Part shown: positions 45,430 through 57,719 of the stretch, one piece after another
Layout of the letters: each line of letters opens with the position of its first letter
Position numbering within the stretch: position 1 is the stretch's first letter
Source of the DNA: Proteles cristata cristata
Taxonomy: Eukaryota > Chordata > Mammalia > Carnivora > Hyaenidae
DNA: 64,000 nt
Assembly: GCA_017311185.1 (NCBI GenBank)
Contig: JAESUZ010004914.1
Span: 419,001 to 483,000, forward strand
Direction: 5' to 3'
Translations under genes and position numbers: made by a program
The notes under the pieces: model-generated
The model's database searches: none
Told to the model about the DNA's origin: nothing
The model's input: only the letters and a program-made list of their open reading frames with translations

Positions 45430-46330
45430 TGAACCAGTTAGGGAAAACCAAATCATTGGTTGAATTACTGCCAGTGGAAATTAATATTTTCTGATCTCAT
45501 TCTTTTCCATGTACCTAGCTTCCTTTGCCCTGTTTCTCAGCAGCTCTTCTCACGCCTGATACCTTCTACCTGCAGTTAAGATCAGGAGATGATCTTGCCT
45601 TAGAGTTACCGCATCAGGATTTCACCCTGTTAACTTAAAACCTTAGACTCAGCACCTTTTCTTTGCACATCCTTGTTTTCTCGTTACCACAGAAGAGTCT
45701 GGTAGAAGGGAAGGAGTTTCCTTTGAGACTACTCTCTCCTCTGGTCACCTCATGGACCTTGTCCTTTCTCCTCAGTTGTCTTTAAATTCTTTCCAGTTCC
45801 TAGTTCTTCCTTCTCAGCCAGTAAGTAAATTGACTGATAGACCATTTTTTAAAAAGACTCTTTCTTTTTAACCTTCATCTCCTTTATAGTTTCCCCAGTT
45901 CACCTTTCCACATCATGTCTTATTTGCCCCTTAACCAACACAGCCTCGTATTCGGCTTTGACATTCACTGAAACTATTGAGCTTCAAGTGAGCAGATTTT
46001 ACGAACAGACGCCTGTTGTATAGTCTCACTTGCCTTTTCTCTGGTATTTGTTTGGCTCTATTTTCTGCTTCATTCTTCTTGACCATTTTGTTCTTTTGGT
46101 TTCTTTACATTTCTACTTTTAACAGCTTTTATAAGTTCCTGTCCACCCCCTTCCCATCTGTCCCTCATCCTTATATTGGGCTTTCCCAGGCTTCTGTCAC
46201 TGTCCTACACACCTCTCTGCATTCTATGATTTCTTACTATTAGCTAGGTCAGTTCCATTGTTTTAAATCTCTGCTGCGTGATACTGACTTCTGAATCTGT
46301 GTTTCTGACCTTGGCTTGCTTTAGGCAGCC
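45430..46330 (+). repeat. possible L2 internal region
   Basis: Pyrimidine-rich text such as 'cctcgtattcggctttgaca' and 'ctttcccaggcttctgtcac' resembles L2 ORF2 read antisense. Heavily diverged and uncertain in extent and strand. Confidence 0.3.
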
Positions 46331-47959
46331 GTTCTCCGTACTTAGTGACTTCTGTCCCATAAGTAGCTCTGACCGACAGTTTCTGCCACCGCAAGGACTT
46401 ACTGCCTTCTGGAGGAGCGCACCTGAGGCTGCCAGTGGCGCCTCCTGGCCCAGTCTGGGGTGTGGGGGGGGGTGGGGTTGCAGGCTGCGGGGCAGTTAGA
46501 AGTTCTGTGTGTTTGGAAAGGGATGCAGGGAGAGAACAGGTGGCATGTGGGGATGCCGTGGCTGCCCGTGCCGTCAGGGGCAGCACCGGATAAAACCCAC
46601 CGCAGGAGCCCTAGGTGCTCTGGGAGTGACTGAAGCTGAGATAGTGAAGCATCTCTCATGTTCTTGTTTTTAAATTTCTCTTATGTTCTTTCCCTGTCCA
46701 GGAACTAGGCAGCCTAACAGACATGTTTCATTTTCGTCCTCTCTGATGCTTTGTCCTGGGGCCTCGGGGAAAATCAGTTCCTGGCTGTCCTTGACTCAGT
46801 GCCTTAGTATTAAGAGGAAGGTGATGGGGGTAATCTAATTCTGATATAGTGTTCTCCAGTTTTCTCCAACATTACAGTCCTCTAGCCTGCTTAACCTACT
46901 GTGGTATCAAACAGTAGCACTGTCTGATTAGGTTCCTATGACTGGCCTAGCTTCCTGTCCATGTCAAAGTCAGAAGCGAAGGAGGCAGCTTATCCACAGA
47001 CCACCTTGACATCTAATCGCCATCTCCCTCGTGTGGTCTGTGTGTGTATATCAACAGTGTCTGATGGAAGAAAGTATACCCCAGCTGAACGTGGCATCAG
47101 TCATCAAAAAGATGAAGATTTATGGGGGACCATGTTTGTTTATAAAGAACCTTACTTAATCAGGTTCTGAAACTTTTTTTTTAATTTTGCAGATAAAGTT
47201 GAATGATTTAGACAGTTAATGACAACTCTTTATTGAAGACCGTCCGTATTTGTAACATCATTCTGGGTAATAGGTACTGAGACATTTGAAGAGCAGGCAC
47301 TGCAGCTGCTGGGAAGGCTGTTATTCTTCTCATTCATCTTCTAGATGATTTATATACGCCTAGTAATCTTAAGGATATTATTGGCCAACTTCAGTGGCAG
47401 TCCATTTAAACTAGTGATTAGAGGTGAAATGCACTTGGGGCCCAACTGGTACATTGCAAGCCTTGTTGCAGTCATTTGGTCACTAGGAGTTGCACGGCTT
47501 CGATTCAGGAACAAGCTGCTTGTTCTGGGGTCTTGAGGGCGGTCGGTTCTGTGTTTAGCTTGAGAGGCAAGTACTTTGCAATACTCGGTGACTAGTTCAG
47601 TGTTGAAACTTAACAGGAGATTAATACACTGAAGCAGCTCATAGAGTGTTTTGACAAAGAGGGGAATGAAAAATAGCTTCCTTTCACCTTATATTTCATT
47701 TTTCACATTGTCACCACTTGGGATCAAACTTGGGTTTCAGAAGGGTGACAGCACTCCCTAGCTTACAAATCTTTGGTAGCTTTCCAGAGTTTACAGGATT
47801 AAAAATGTTTATACTCAGTATTGAATCATTCTGGGTCTTGTGTAATTGGGCTCTTACAGTTTTTTCTGATATCAAGAAGGAGAAAACTAACATAAAAACA
47901 AGAGAAGTTGTAGCTGTATGTGCACAGAATTTATCATGCTCTTCAAATCTGCCATACTT

Positions 47960-48500
47960 TTTCTCCTCTCCCCTCCTCTCCTCGGTGAAGCTGTTACCCT
48001 TACTTAGAATGTTCTTTCATCACAAGAAAATTCCAGATCTTTGTGCAAGACTCAGTTCAAATGTCATAGCCTCTTTGAAGCCACCTTTAATTTTTTGTCA
48101 GACACTGGGACCTCCTGTCACATCCTTTTACAGCACCTCTAATTTTATGTGTCCTTGTTTGTATCTTCTGGACTCTTAAGCCTGCACTTAGCAAACTTTT
48201 TATGCAAGAGGTCAGAGAGTAAAGCTTCAGGCTTAGTGGATCATATGGTTGTGTTGGAATCACTCAGCTCTGCCATTGTGGTCAGAAAGCAGCCGTAGAC
48301 AATATGTAAACAAGTGAGGGTGGCTATGTTCCAGTAAAACTTTATTTGTCAAAGTTTGGTGGGTCGGAAATTGCCTGGGAACCGTAGTTTGCCAGCCCTT
48401 GCTATGATGTCTTGAGGGTACAGACTGAGTCTTCTTACTGTCCTTTCATCTCTGGGCTACCCTCAGTAGGCTCTCTGTAAATGTTTGTTGAAAGAATAAA
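47960..48500 (+). repeat. L2 LINE 3' region, split by a hAT element
   Basis: 'acttagaatgttctttcatc', 'aagactcagttcaaatgtca' and 'tttgaagccacctttaattt' run to about 48180, then the L2 tail 'ctgtaaatgtttgttgaaag' resumes after 48401. The break is filled by a DNA transposon. Confidence 0.75.
48183..48401 (-). mobile_element. hAT-type MITE, second copy, nested in L2
   Basis: It is the same family as the element at 12276-12514 in reverse: 'cttagcaaactttttatgca' at the start, 'gccgtagacaatatgtaaac', 'ccagtaaaactttatttgtc' and terminal 'gtagtttgccagcccttg'. A clean target duplication could not be defined. Confidence 0.8.
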
Positions 48501-48671
48501 TGTCAATACCTAATGGCAAAAGTAGACAACCAAACTGGTTATAGAAAGGTGATAAAGTACTTACTTATTTGTTCACTTCAAGGTTGTTTAAACCAAGACC
48601 AGTGGTTTTAAAATTAATGTAGGTCTATTTGAAAAAAGATGCATAAAAACAAAATTGGAAGGAAAGGACAC

Positions 48672-48908
48672 ATTTTATTTTTATTTATTTATTTATGTTT
48701 TATTTATTTCTGAGAGAGAGGGAGAGACAGACAGACAGCGTGATCAGGGGAGGGTCAGAGAGAGAGGGAGACACAGAATCTGAAGCAGGCTCCAGGCTCT
48801 GATGCTAGTTGTCAGCACAGCCCGACGCAGGGCTCAAACCCACGAACTGCGAGATCATGACCTGAGCCAAAGTCGGACGCTCAACCGACTGAGCCACCCA
48901 GGCGCCCC
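48672..48908 (-). repeat. CAN-SINE, antisense, with clear target duplication
   Basis: ggaaaggacac at 48661-48671 and 48909-48919 flank a full-length copy with 'gttttatttatttctgag' and head ending 'gagccacccaggcgcccc'. Many intact CpGs, so fairly young. Confidence 0.95.
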
Positions 48909-49265
48909 GGAAAGGACACTTTTTAATGATTTACATCAGAAGGAAAGAAATGATTATCTTTCTAAGGAAGAAAGTGTGAAATTAAAAATCATGCTGTTAA
49001 AGGAATTAAAGTGGATGTGTTAATAAAATGGCAGTATCTCTTCCTATGACTCAAATATAATGTGCTTTTTTCTGTTTCATCTTTTCTAATTTAAAAAATA
49101 TTTATTCCCTCATTTGATTGTCAGAAAGTGATTGGGCATGTAGCATTTGGCTGTTACTGATAAGAACGTGTCATATGCTTCAGATGTGCTAGCAGTGGGG
49201 AAAGGTGGAGAGCCACAGGACCCAGAACTTGTGCAGCTAAGAAAAACTTCTTATTTTTTTTCTAG

Positions 49266-49836
49266 ATTGATTTGGAATCAAATCCACAGAACAGAAGTCC
49301 TGAGTCGCGTCCTGGTGTTGTTTATCCCAATACCAAATTTCATCGCAAAGATAATCTCAACCCAAGACATATAAACCTTCCCCTCCCTGCTCCCCACGCA
49401 CAGTATGCAATCCCCAGCCGTCATTTCCACCCCCTCCCCCAGCTGCCCAGACCACCGTTTCCAATCCCGCAGCAGCACGCCTTGTTGAGTCAGCAGCAGA
49501 ATAATTTGCCTGAACAACCAAATCCGTTGCCGCCCCAACCAAATCAGGTGGTCCCGCCACAGAATCCTTTGAATCAGCTGACTCAACAGCCACCTCCGCA
49601 GCTTTCTCCAGCCTATCAGGCGGGCCCTGCCGGTGCGTTCTTTAACAGTGCAGTGTCCCACCGACCGCAGTCCCCTCCGGCAGAGCCGCCTGTTCCTGAG
49701 CAGCCGCCCCCGCCCATGCTGCCCGAAGGCCACAGCCCTCTGCGGGCCATTGCCCAGCCCGGCCCCCTCCTTCCTTCACATCTGAATAACTTCACTGATG
49801 AGAACCCCCCAGGATTGCCAATTGGGGAAGCTTTGG
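49266..49836 (+). CDS. HELZ: HELZ window exon 14: large Pro/Gln/His-rich tail exon
   Basis: The largest exon here (571 bases). It begins [20 protein letters not shown], continues through [20 protein letters not shown], a Gln-rich stretch ([20 protein letters not shown]) and proline runs, and ends [12 protein letters not shown] plus base 1 of Asp. About 190 codons, disordered, matching the HELZ region that interacts with CCR4-NOT in known proteins. The middle part has several proline substitutions relative to my memory of human. Acceptor AG 49264-49265; donor GTAAGT. Confidence 0.96.
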
Positions 49837-49896
49837 GTAAGTTCTCCTGTCACAGCTGGATATGACAGATTCAGAGATGATTTCCTTTTTTTTATT

Positions 49897-50109
49897 ATTA
49901 TTTTTTAACGTTTATTTATTACTGAGACAGAGAGAGACAGAGCATGAGCAGGGGAGGGACAGAGAGGAGGGAGACACAGAATCTGAAGCAGGCTTCAGGC
50001 TCTGAGCTGTCAGCACAGAGCTCGGTGCAGGGCTCGAACTCACGAACCCCACGATCATGACCTGAGCCAAAGTAGGATGCTTAACTGACTGAGCCACCCA
50101 GGGGCCCCA
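49897..50109 (-). repeat. CAN-SINE, antisense
   Basis: 'tttaacgtttatttattact' tail; body; head ending 'gagccacccaggggcccc'. Confidence 0.92.
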
Positions 50110-50412
50110 ATTATTTTCTTAAGTTGACATGTACTGTGCAGTGTCATATACGGGTCAGGCTCGATTCATTTCTTCAAATAATGACAGCAAGAATCAGTCC
50201 CTTAGTGTAACAGAATCTTGTTCCAAACGCTCTGTAATATTAAGCATCCAGTTGATGCCACGTTACATGATTATATAGGAATAGCCATCACCACCGTTGC
50301 TGTAACTGTAGTTCCTGGCAAATTTAGAAGCCATTTGCTTTCTCCAGAGCCCAAATTGTAGACATTTCTTTGTGAAGAAAATCTGGGTTGCAAAAACTCT
50401 TGAAAACAATTC

Positions 50413-50647
50413 TTTCGAGGGGCCCCTGGGTGGCTTAGTCGGTTAAGTGTCTAACTTTCGCTTGGGTCATGATCTCGCGGTTCGTGGGTTCGAGCCCCAC
50501 GTTGGGCTCTGTGCTGACTGCCAACTCAGAGCCTGGAGCCTGTTTCAGAGTCTATATCTCCCTCTCTCTCTGACCCTCCCCTGCTCACGCTGTCTCTCTC
50601 TCTCCTAGAAATAAATAAAAATATTTAAAAAAAAAAAAAAAAGAAAA
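50413..50647 (+). repeat. CAN-SINE, sense, young TCCTAGAA subtype, just before exon 15
   Basis: Head 'ggggcccctgggtggcttag', body with 'ctgaccctcccctgctcacg' and end 'ctctctcctagaaataaata' plus a 17-A run. Target duplication gaaaacaattc is at 50402-50412 and 50648-50658. It is sense to the gene and 63 bp from the acceptor. Confidence 0.94.
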
Positions 50648-50710
50648 GAAAACAATTCACCCGAAACCCCAAATGCATGAAAACTGAAACGTTTCCCACA
50701 TCTTTTGCAG

Positions 50711-50951
50711 ATCGCATGCATGGGGGTGTGGCTCTGGAAACACTGAGGCAGCAGCAGGTGCGGCTGCAGCAGTGGAACGAGCATCACGCCTATCTCAGTC
50801 AGGGCAGTGTTCCGTACCCACACCACCACCACCCACACCCTCCCCTCCAGCACCTTCCTCAGCCGCCCATCGGGTTACATCAGCCGCCAGCGAGAGCAGA
50901 CTGGAAGCTGCCAGGCGCTGCCGAGGACGGAGCAGAAGCCCCCGATGCCAG
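50711..50951 (+). CDS. HELZ: HELZ window exon 15: His/Gln/Pro-rich tail exon
   Basis: This exon encodes [60 protein letters not shown] and [19 protein letters not shown] + 'ag'. The [14 protein letters not shown] part could form a short helix; a His run follows. The end ([13 protein letters not shown]) differs visibly from my memory of human (SSAEDEVETTYSR). 241 bases, GC-rich at its 3' end. Acceptor AG 50709-50710; donor GTATCT is weak. Confidence 0.94.
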
Positions 50952-52367
<1,416 letters not shown>

Positions 52368-53117
52368 TGACGAGAATGGCGGACAGATCTTATTGAATTT
52401 AATAGTCACTAAAGATCATCTTTTCGTGGAATTTGTTTTTAGTTTCCCCTCTTATGTGCTATTTCAGGCTTTGTAGAATGTCCATTATTGTTGAAACATG
52501 CCCTTAGAGCCTATTCTTGGTGTTGGGGAACATTTAACGTCTGACTGACCTGAGGAGGCCCTTCCTTCAAGCAGCTTTGTTCTGCCTAATCTGGGGAAAT
52601 GGTTTCTAGCAATTCGCCTTTTTACTTATGTTACATTTGTCAGTTATGAATTTGTTAATGAAGCTTTCCACAGATGTTGGCTTTGGCGGCCCATGGCTGT
52701 GTCGCTCCTCCTGGTGCTTTTGTAGACTGGGGCGGTCATGCAGCCCTTCTCACCTCTGGCACTAAGCGTATTACAGTAAACTAGATTTTTATCTTGAGTT
52801 ACTTAGGTATTTCAAAAAAGACTCTCTGTGGACCTTCACGGATACAAAAATCTTGGTAATTTAAGGTTATAAAGCTTACAAAATGGTACCATCGGTGTAG
52901 ACTATAAAAACGCTGTCGAGCTGTTCTCCTTAAGCTTGCGGTGATTAAAGATAAGAATGTATAAAGCTGGTTGTGGTCATTGTCAATCGCAGATGTCTTC
53001 TTATTAAAATAGGGTCAACATTTCCTATTTTAATATATGAAAAAATATATATTTTTGACAATAGCTTCATTTTGGCACTTCCCCGGTGATTAAAAATTTT
53101 TTTTAATTAAAAAAATT

Positions 53118-53333
53118 TTTTTAATGTTTTATTTATTTCTGAGAGAGAGAGAGAGAGACAGAATGAGCAGGGGAGGGTCAGAGAGAGAGGGAGACGCAGA
53201 ATCCGAAACAGGCTCCAGGCTCTAAGCTAGCTGTCAACACAGAGCCCGATGAGGAACTCGAACCCACGAACCGTGAAATCATGACCTGTGCTGAAGTTGG
53301 ATGCTTAACCGACTGAGCCACCCAGGCACCCCT
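53118..53333 (-). repeat. CAN-SINE, antisense, first of three in a row
   Basis: 'aatgttttatttatttctgag' tail; the head ends 'gagccacccaggcacccc'. Confidence 0.92.
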
Positions 53334-53337
53334 TAGA

Positions 53338-53542
53338 TTTTTTATATTTTTTAAATTTATTTCTGAGAGAGAGAGACAACATGAGCAGGGGAGGGTCAGA
53401 GAGAGAGGGAGACACAGAATCCGAAACAGGCTCCAGGCTCTGAGCTAGCTGTCAGCACAGAGTCCGATGCGGGGCTCAAACTGTGAGATCATGACCTGAG
53501 CGGAAGTCAGACGCCTAACTGACTGAGCCACCCAGGAGCCCC
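53338..53542 (-). repeat. CAN-SINE, antisense, second of three
   Basis: 'tttttaaatttatttctgag' tail; the head ends 'gagccacccaggagcccc' with part of the anticodon-arm region deleted. Confidence 0.9.
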
Positions 53543-53550
53543 TCCCCCCC

Positions 53551-53750
53551 AATATGTTTTAATGTTTATTTTTGAGAGAGAGAGAGAGCAGTAGTGGGGA
53601 GAGGTAGAGAGAGAGGGAGACATAGAATCTGAAGCAGGCTGTCAGCTGTCAGCACAGAGCCTGACATGGGGCTTTAACTTCCCGAACGGAGAGATCATGA
53701 CCTAAGTTGAAGTCGGATGCTTAACCGACTGAGCCATCCAGGCACCCCAT
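53551..53750 (-). repeat. CAN-SINE, antisense, third of three
   Basis: 'atgttttaatgtttatttttg' tail; the head ends 'gagccatccaggcacccc'. Confidence 0.9.
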
Positions 53751-53995
53751 CCTCAGTGACTTCTAAAGGCTTTGAAAATAATTCAGATGTTTTGAAAGTT
53801 TTTTGCTGTATATGCTGATCATAAAGTCAAGTTTCATAGGCATGGTTCTATATCTTATTTGTAGAGTTTTGGACGTAATTTGTTCAAATTGATCCAGTAT
53901 ACATTGATTGGCTTGTCCCATATAATAACTGTCATAAAAATAACTTAATTGCCATCTCAGGCTCCTAATATAAATGATGAGCATAAGATGAATTG

Positions 53996-54021
53996 GTGTG
54001 TGTGTGTGTGTGTGTGTGTGT
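53996..54021. repeat. (GT)n microsatellite
   Basis: Thirteen uninterrupted GT units. Confidence 0.95.
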
Positions 54022-54160
54022 AGTGAGGATCTAGAAATTTGGAACCATACTTTTAAAGAATTGACACATATCTGACATTATTTCAAATTATAATGGAAAG
54101 GCTTAACAACTGAGCAGTAATGTCATTTTCAGTTAAGTGATATTTTATATATTTACATAT

Positions 54161-54336
54161 TTCTTTTTTTTAAGTTTATTTGTTTTGAGAAAGAGAGTAG
54201 GGGGAAGTTCATGAAGAGAGGGAGAGAGGGAATCCCAAGCAGGAGCTGGATGTGGGGCTCAGACTGATGAACCTTGAGATCATGACCTGAGCCCAAGTTG
54301 AATGCTTAACTGACTGAGCCACCCAGGCGCCCCTGT
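54161..54336 (-). repeat. CAN-SINE, antisense
   Basis: 'tttttttaagtttatttgttttg' tail and shortened body; the head ends 'gagccacccaggcgcccc'. Confidence 0.88.
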
Positions 54337-55214
54337 ATTTATTTCTGATAAAATTCATATAACAAAAAATTCCCTTTTTAATACTTTTTAACTACAATTT
54401 AGTAGATTCTGATATATGTACAATACCGTGAAGCAGCCACCACTCTAATTCCAGCACATTGTTGTCACCCTCAGAGAAACCCCATAACCACTAAGTAGTT
54501 TCTCCCTAATCCCCCTCCCCCCTCCCCGTGCGTCCAGTCTCTGGTAACTAATAATCTACTTTCTGTCTCTATGGAGACATTTCATATAAATGGAAGCCTA
54601 CAAAATGTGGCCTTTTGTGTTGGCTTCTTTCCTTTAGCATAATGTTTTTGAAGCTCGTGCAGTTCGTAGCATGTCAGTACTTCATTCCTTTTTATGGCTG
54701 AGTAATATTCCATTGTATGGCTGTATCACCATTTGTTGATTTCTTCATCAACTGGTGGACATTTAGGGTTGTGTCCATTTATTTTGCTATTATGAATAAT
54801 TCTGCCAGACAAGTTTTTGTGTGAAAGCATATTTTTTGTATGCTTTCGTACATTTCGTAATGTACCTGGAATTTCTGGGTCATCTAGCAACTCTCTTTGT
54901 GACTTTTTGAGGAGCTTCTGAACTGCTTTCCCCAGCGCCTGGTACTATACATTCCCATTAGTGCTGTATGAGGGTTTCAATATCTCCTTTTTAAAAGAAA
55001 AAATTATAGTCACTTAATGGGTGTATAGTGGTATCTCTTTGCAGTTTTGCTATGCATTCCTCTAGTGACTAATGATGTTGAGCATCGCTTCATGTGGTTA
55101 TTGGCCATTTGTTTGTCTTCTTTGGAGAAATGTCCATTCAGATCCTTTGCCTCCTTTGCAAAATGGTTGGTTGCCTTTTTGTTGTGGAGCTGCAAGAGTT
55201 TTTAAATACATTCT

Positions 55215-55694
55215 GGGGGTTCTTGGGTGGCTCAGTCAGTTAATTAAGCGTCCAACTCTTTTTTTTTTTTTTTTTAATATTTTTATTTATTTCTAGGAGA
55301 GAGAGAGAGAGAGAGAGACAGTGTGAGCAGGGAAGGTCAGAGAGAGAGGAGTCACAGACTGAAACAGGCTCCAGGCTCTGAGCTGGCAGTCAGCACAGAG
55401 CCCGACGCGGAGCTCGAACCCACGAACCGCGAGATCATGACCCAAGCGAAAGTTGGACGCTTAACCGACTAAGCCACCCAGGCACCCCAAAGCGTCCAAC
55501 TCTTAATTTCAGCTCAGGTCATGATCTCACAGTTCATGAGATCGAGACCTGGGTCAGGCTGTGCACTGACAGGCTAGAGCCTACTTGGGATTCTCTCTTT
55601 CCCTCTCTCTCTGCCCCACCCAGTCTTGTTCCTGCACACACGCAGTCTCTTTCTCTCTCTTTCACTCTCTCAAAATAAATAAACTTAAAAAGTT
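55215..55694 (+). repeat. CAN-SINE, sense, interrupted by an antisense SINE
   Basis: Head to 55260, body resuming at 55490, tail 'caaaataaataaac'. It lies in the old L1; L1 sequence around it is duplicated as 'aatacattctgg'/'aagtatattctgg', the host copy's own target duplication. Confidence 0.92.
55261..55488 (-). repeat. CAN-SINE, antisense, young TCTAGGAG subtype, nested
   Basis: A 15-T tail, 'tttatttatttctaggag' and head ending 'taagccacccaggcacccc'. Its target duplication is a perfect 15-bp copy of the host (aagcgtccaactctt) at 55246-55260 and 55490-55504. Confidence 0.95.
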
Positions 55695-56754
55695 TTCAAG
55701 TATATTCTGGATACTGAGTTCTTATCACTTAGATGATTTGCCATACTTTCTCCTTCTGTGGGCTGTCTTTTTACCTTAATAGTATCTTTGATGCATGAAA
55801 GTTTTTAATTTGGAAAAAGTCCTATTTTTCTGTTCACTGTTGTTGCTGTTGCTTTACTGTGTTTTTGATGCCCTACCTAAGAAACTGTGGTCTAATCCAA
55901 GGTCATGGAGATTTACATCTGTTTATCTTAGTTTAAGAGTTTAGTTTTTACGTTGAATTCTTTGATCCATTTTGAGTTAAATTTTGGGTATTCTATGAAG
56001 TGGTGTCAGATTCATTATTTTGCATGTGGTTATCCAGTTTTCTCAGCACCGTTTGTTGAAAAGACTTCTTTCTCCAGTGAATGATCTCAGCAACCTTGTC
56101 AAAACTCAATTGACCATAGACATACGGGATGACTTGCAGGCTTTCAATTCTGTTCATTACTGTCTGTGTCCTTGCGCTCTAGCACACTGTCTTGTATACA
56201 CTGTATCTTTACAGTGAGTTGTGTATTTGGAAGTATGAATTTTGTACTTTGTTTTTCTTTTTCAAGATTGTTTTGGCTCTTCTAGGTCTCTGAATTCAAT
56301 TTTTCCAAAAAAAAAAAAAATCGGCTGTGATTTTAAAAGGGATTGCTTTAGATCTGTAGATTAATTTGGGGATTATTGTTATTTTAACAGTATTAAGCCC
56401 TGTGGTCCTGAACATGGGATATCTTTCTAGCTTATGTAGGTCCTCTAAAGTTTTTCTTCAACAGCATTTTGTAATTTTCCCAGTACAAGTCTCACACTTC
56501 TTTTGCCGAATTTGTCCTGAAATATTTTATTCTTTCTCCTGCTGTTTCTTGTTTTGTTCGTTCATTTTTGGATTGTTTATTACTAGTGTATAGAAATATA
56601 ATTAATCGTATACTGATTATGTATCTGCAAATTTGCTGGACTCTTAATTAGCTCTAATAGATTTTTTTTGTGGGTACCTTGGTATTTTTTATATAGAAGA
56701 AAACACCATCTGTAAATATACTTTTGTTCTTCCTTTACAATCTGGATACCTTTT

Positions 56755-56964
56755 CTTTTTTGTGTTTTATTTGTTTATTTTTTGAGAGGGGAAGCCGGAG
56801 AGAGTCAGAAAGGGGTGGGGGGTGGGGGAGGGGGGCAGAAATCCCAAGCTGGCTCCACACTGTCAGTGCAAACCCCAGTGTGGCTTGGACTCCCGAACTG
56901 CGAGATCGTGACCTGAGCCAAAACCAAGAGTCGTTCAACTGACTAAGCCACCCAGGCGCCCCTG
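56755..56964 (-). repeat. CAN-SINE, antisense
   Basis: 'gttttatttgtttattttttg' tail, a G-rich body around 56812-56837; the head ends 'aagccacccaggcgcccc'. Inserted in the old L1. Confidence 0.9.
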
Positions 56965-57719
56965 GATGCCTTTTATTTCTTTTTCTTGCCTAATTGCCCT
57001 GGCCAGAACCTCTAGTATAATGTTTAGGGCGCATATTTGGCAAATTAGAGAAAAGCAAGTGTATCTAGGATGAGTTTTTAAATTTTCCTTATGTTTTTGA
57101 TCTCTAATTCCATTCTATTGTGGTTAGAGAATATACTTTGTCTAATTTTAACCTGTTAAAATTTACCGAGACTTGTTTTGTGGCCTAACATACAGTCTTT
57201 CCTGGAGAATGTTTCAAGTGCACTGGAGAAGCATGCATATTTTGTTCTTGTTGGGTGGAGTGTTAGGTCCGTTTGGATTATATTTTTGTTCAAATTGTTG
57301 GTTTCCTCGACATCTCTGTCTCGGTTTGATATCCCTTACCGAAGGCAGGGTATTGAGTGAAACCTCCCAACTATTAATGTTGAATCTTCTGTCTCTCCTT
57401 TCAGTGCTGTCAGTTTCTGCTTCATGTTCGTTGGGGCTCTGCTGGTAGGTTTATGGATATGGATAATTGTTACACCTTCTTGATGGATTGACCTTTCCAC
57501 CAGTGTGTAACGTCCCTTTTCTCTCATAACTGTTTCTGCCTTCAGGTGTGGTGTTTTCCTGACGTCTGTGCAGCCACCACGGCTCTGTCTTCATCACGGG
57601 CGGCACAGAACCTTCCCTTCTCCTCCTCCTGCTTTTTGATTTTGTTGTCATTTGTTTAGTGACATTTCTCATTTGCTAAAAAATATTTTTAAACTAATAA
57701 AAAATTATGAGTTAATTTT

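Larger units (their letters stand above)
44763..49265 (+). other. HELZ: HELZ intron between window exons 13 and 14
   Basis: A 4.5 kb intron: an L1 3' end piece (45180-45420), possible L2 sequence (45430-46330), a G-rich stretch near 46455-46500, an L2 with a nested hAT element (47960-48500) and a SINE (48672-48908). 46600-47950 is unassigned. It ends 'tattttttttctag'. Confidence 0.85.
49837..50710 (+). other. HELZ: HELZ intron between window exons 14 and 15
   Basis: An 874-bp intron half-filled by two SINEs in opposite orientation (49897-50109 antisense, 50413-50647 sense). Only 63 bp separate the sense SINE from the exon 15 acceptor 'atcttttgcag'. Confidence 0.9.

Noticed and set aside
46263..46659. 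Antisense frames of 86-107 residues
   Set aside because: Compositional, in a GC-rich part of the intron, with no recognisable domain.
49278..49733. 151-residue antisense frame opposite exon 14
   Set aside because: It is the shadow of the Pro/Gln-rich HELZ exon; the residues are what the reverse of such codons gives.
50413..50500. tRNA-like sequence with box A and box B
   Set aside because: It is the tRNA-Lys-derived head of a CAN-SINE with a SINE body and tail, not a tRNA gene; the same applies to all other SINE heads.
53118..54336. Regularly spaced repeated blocks resembling a CRISPR-like array
   Set aside because: The blocks are about 200-bp SINEs with tails and heads; the host is a mammal.
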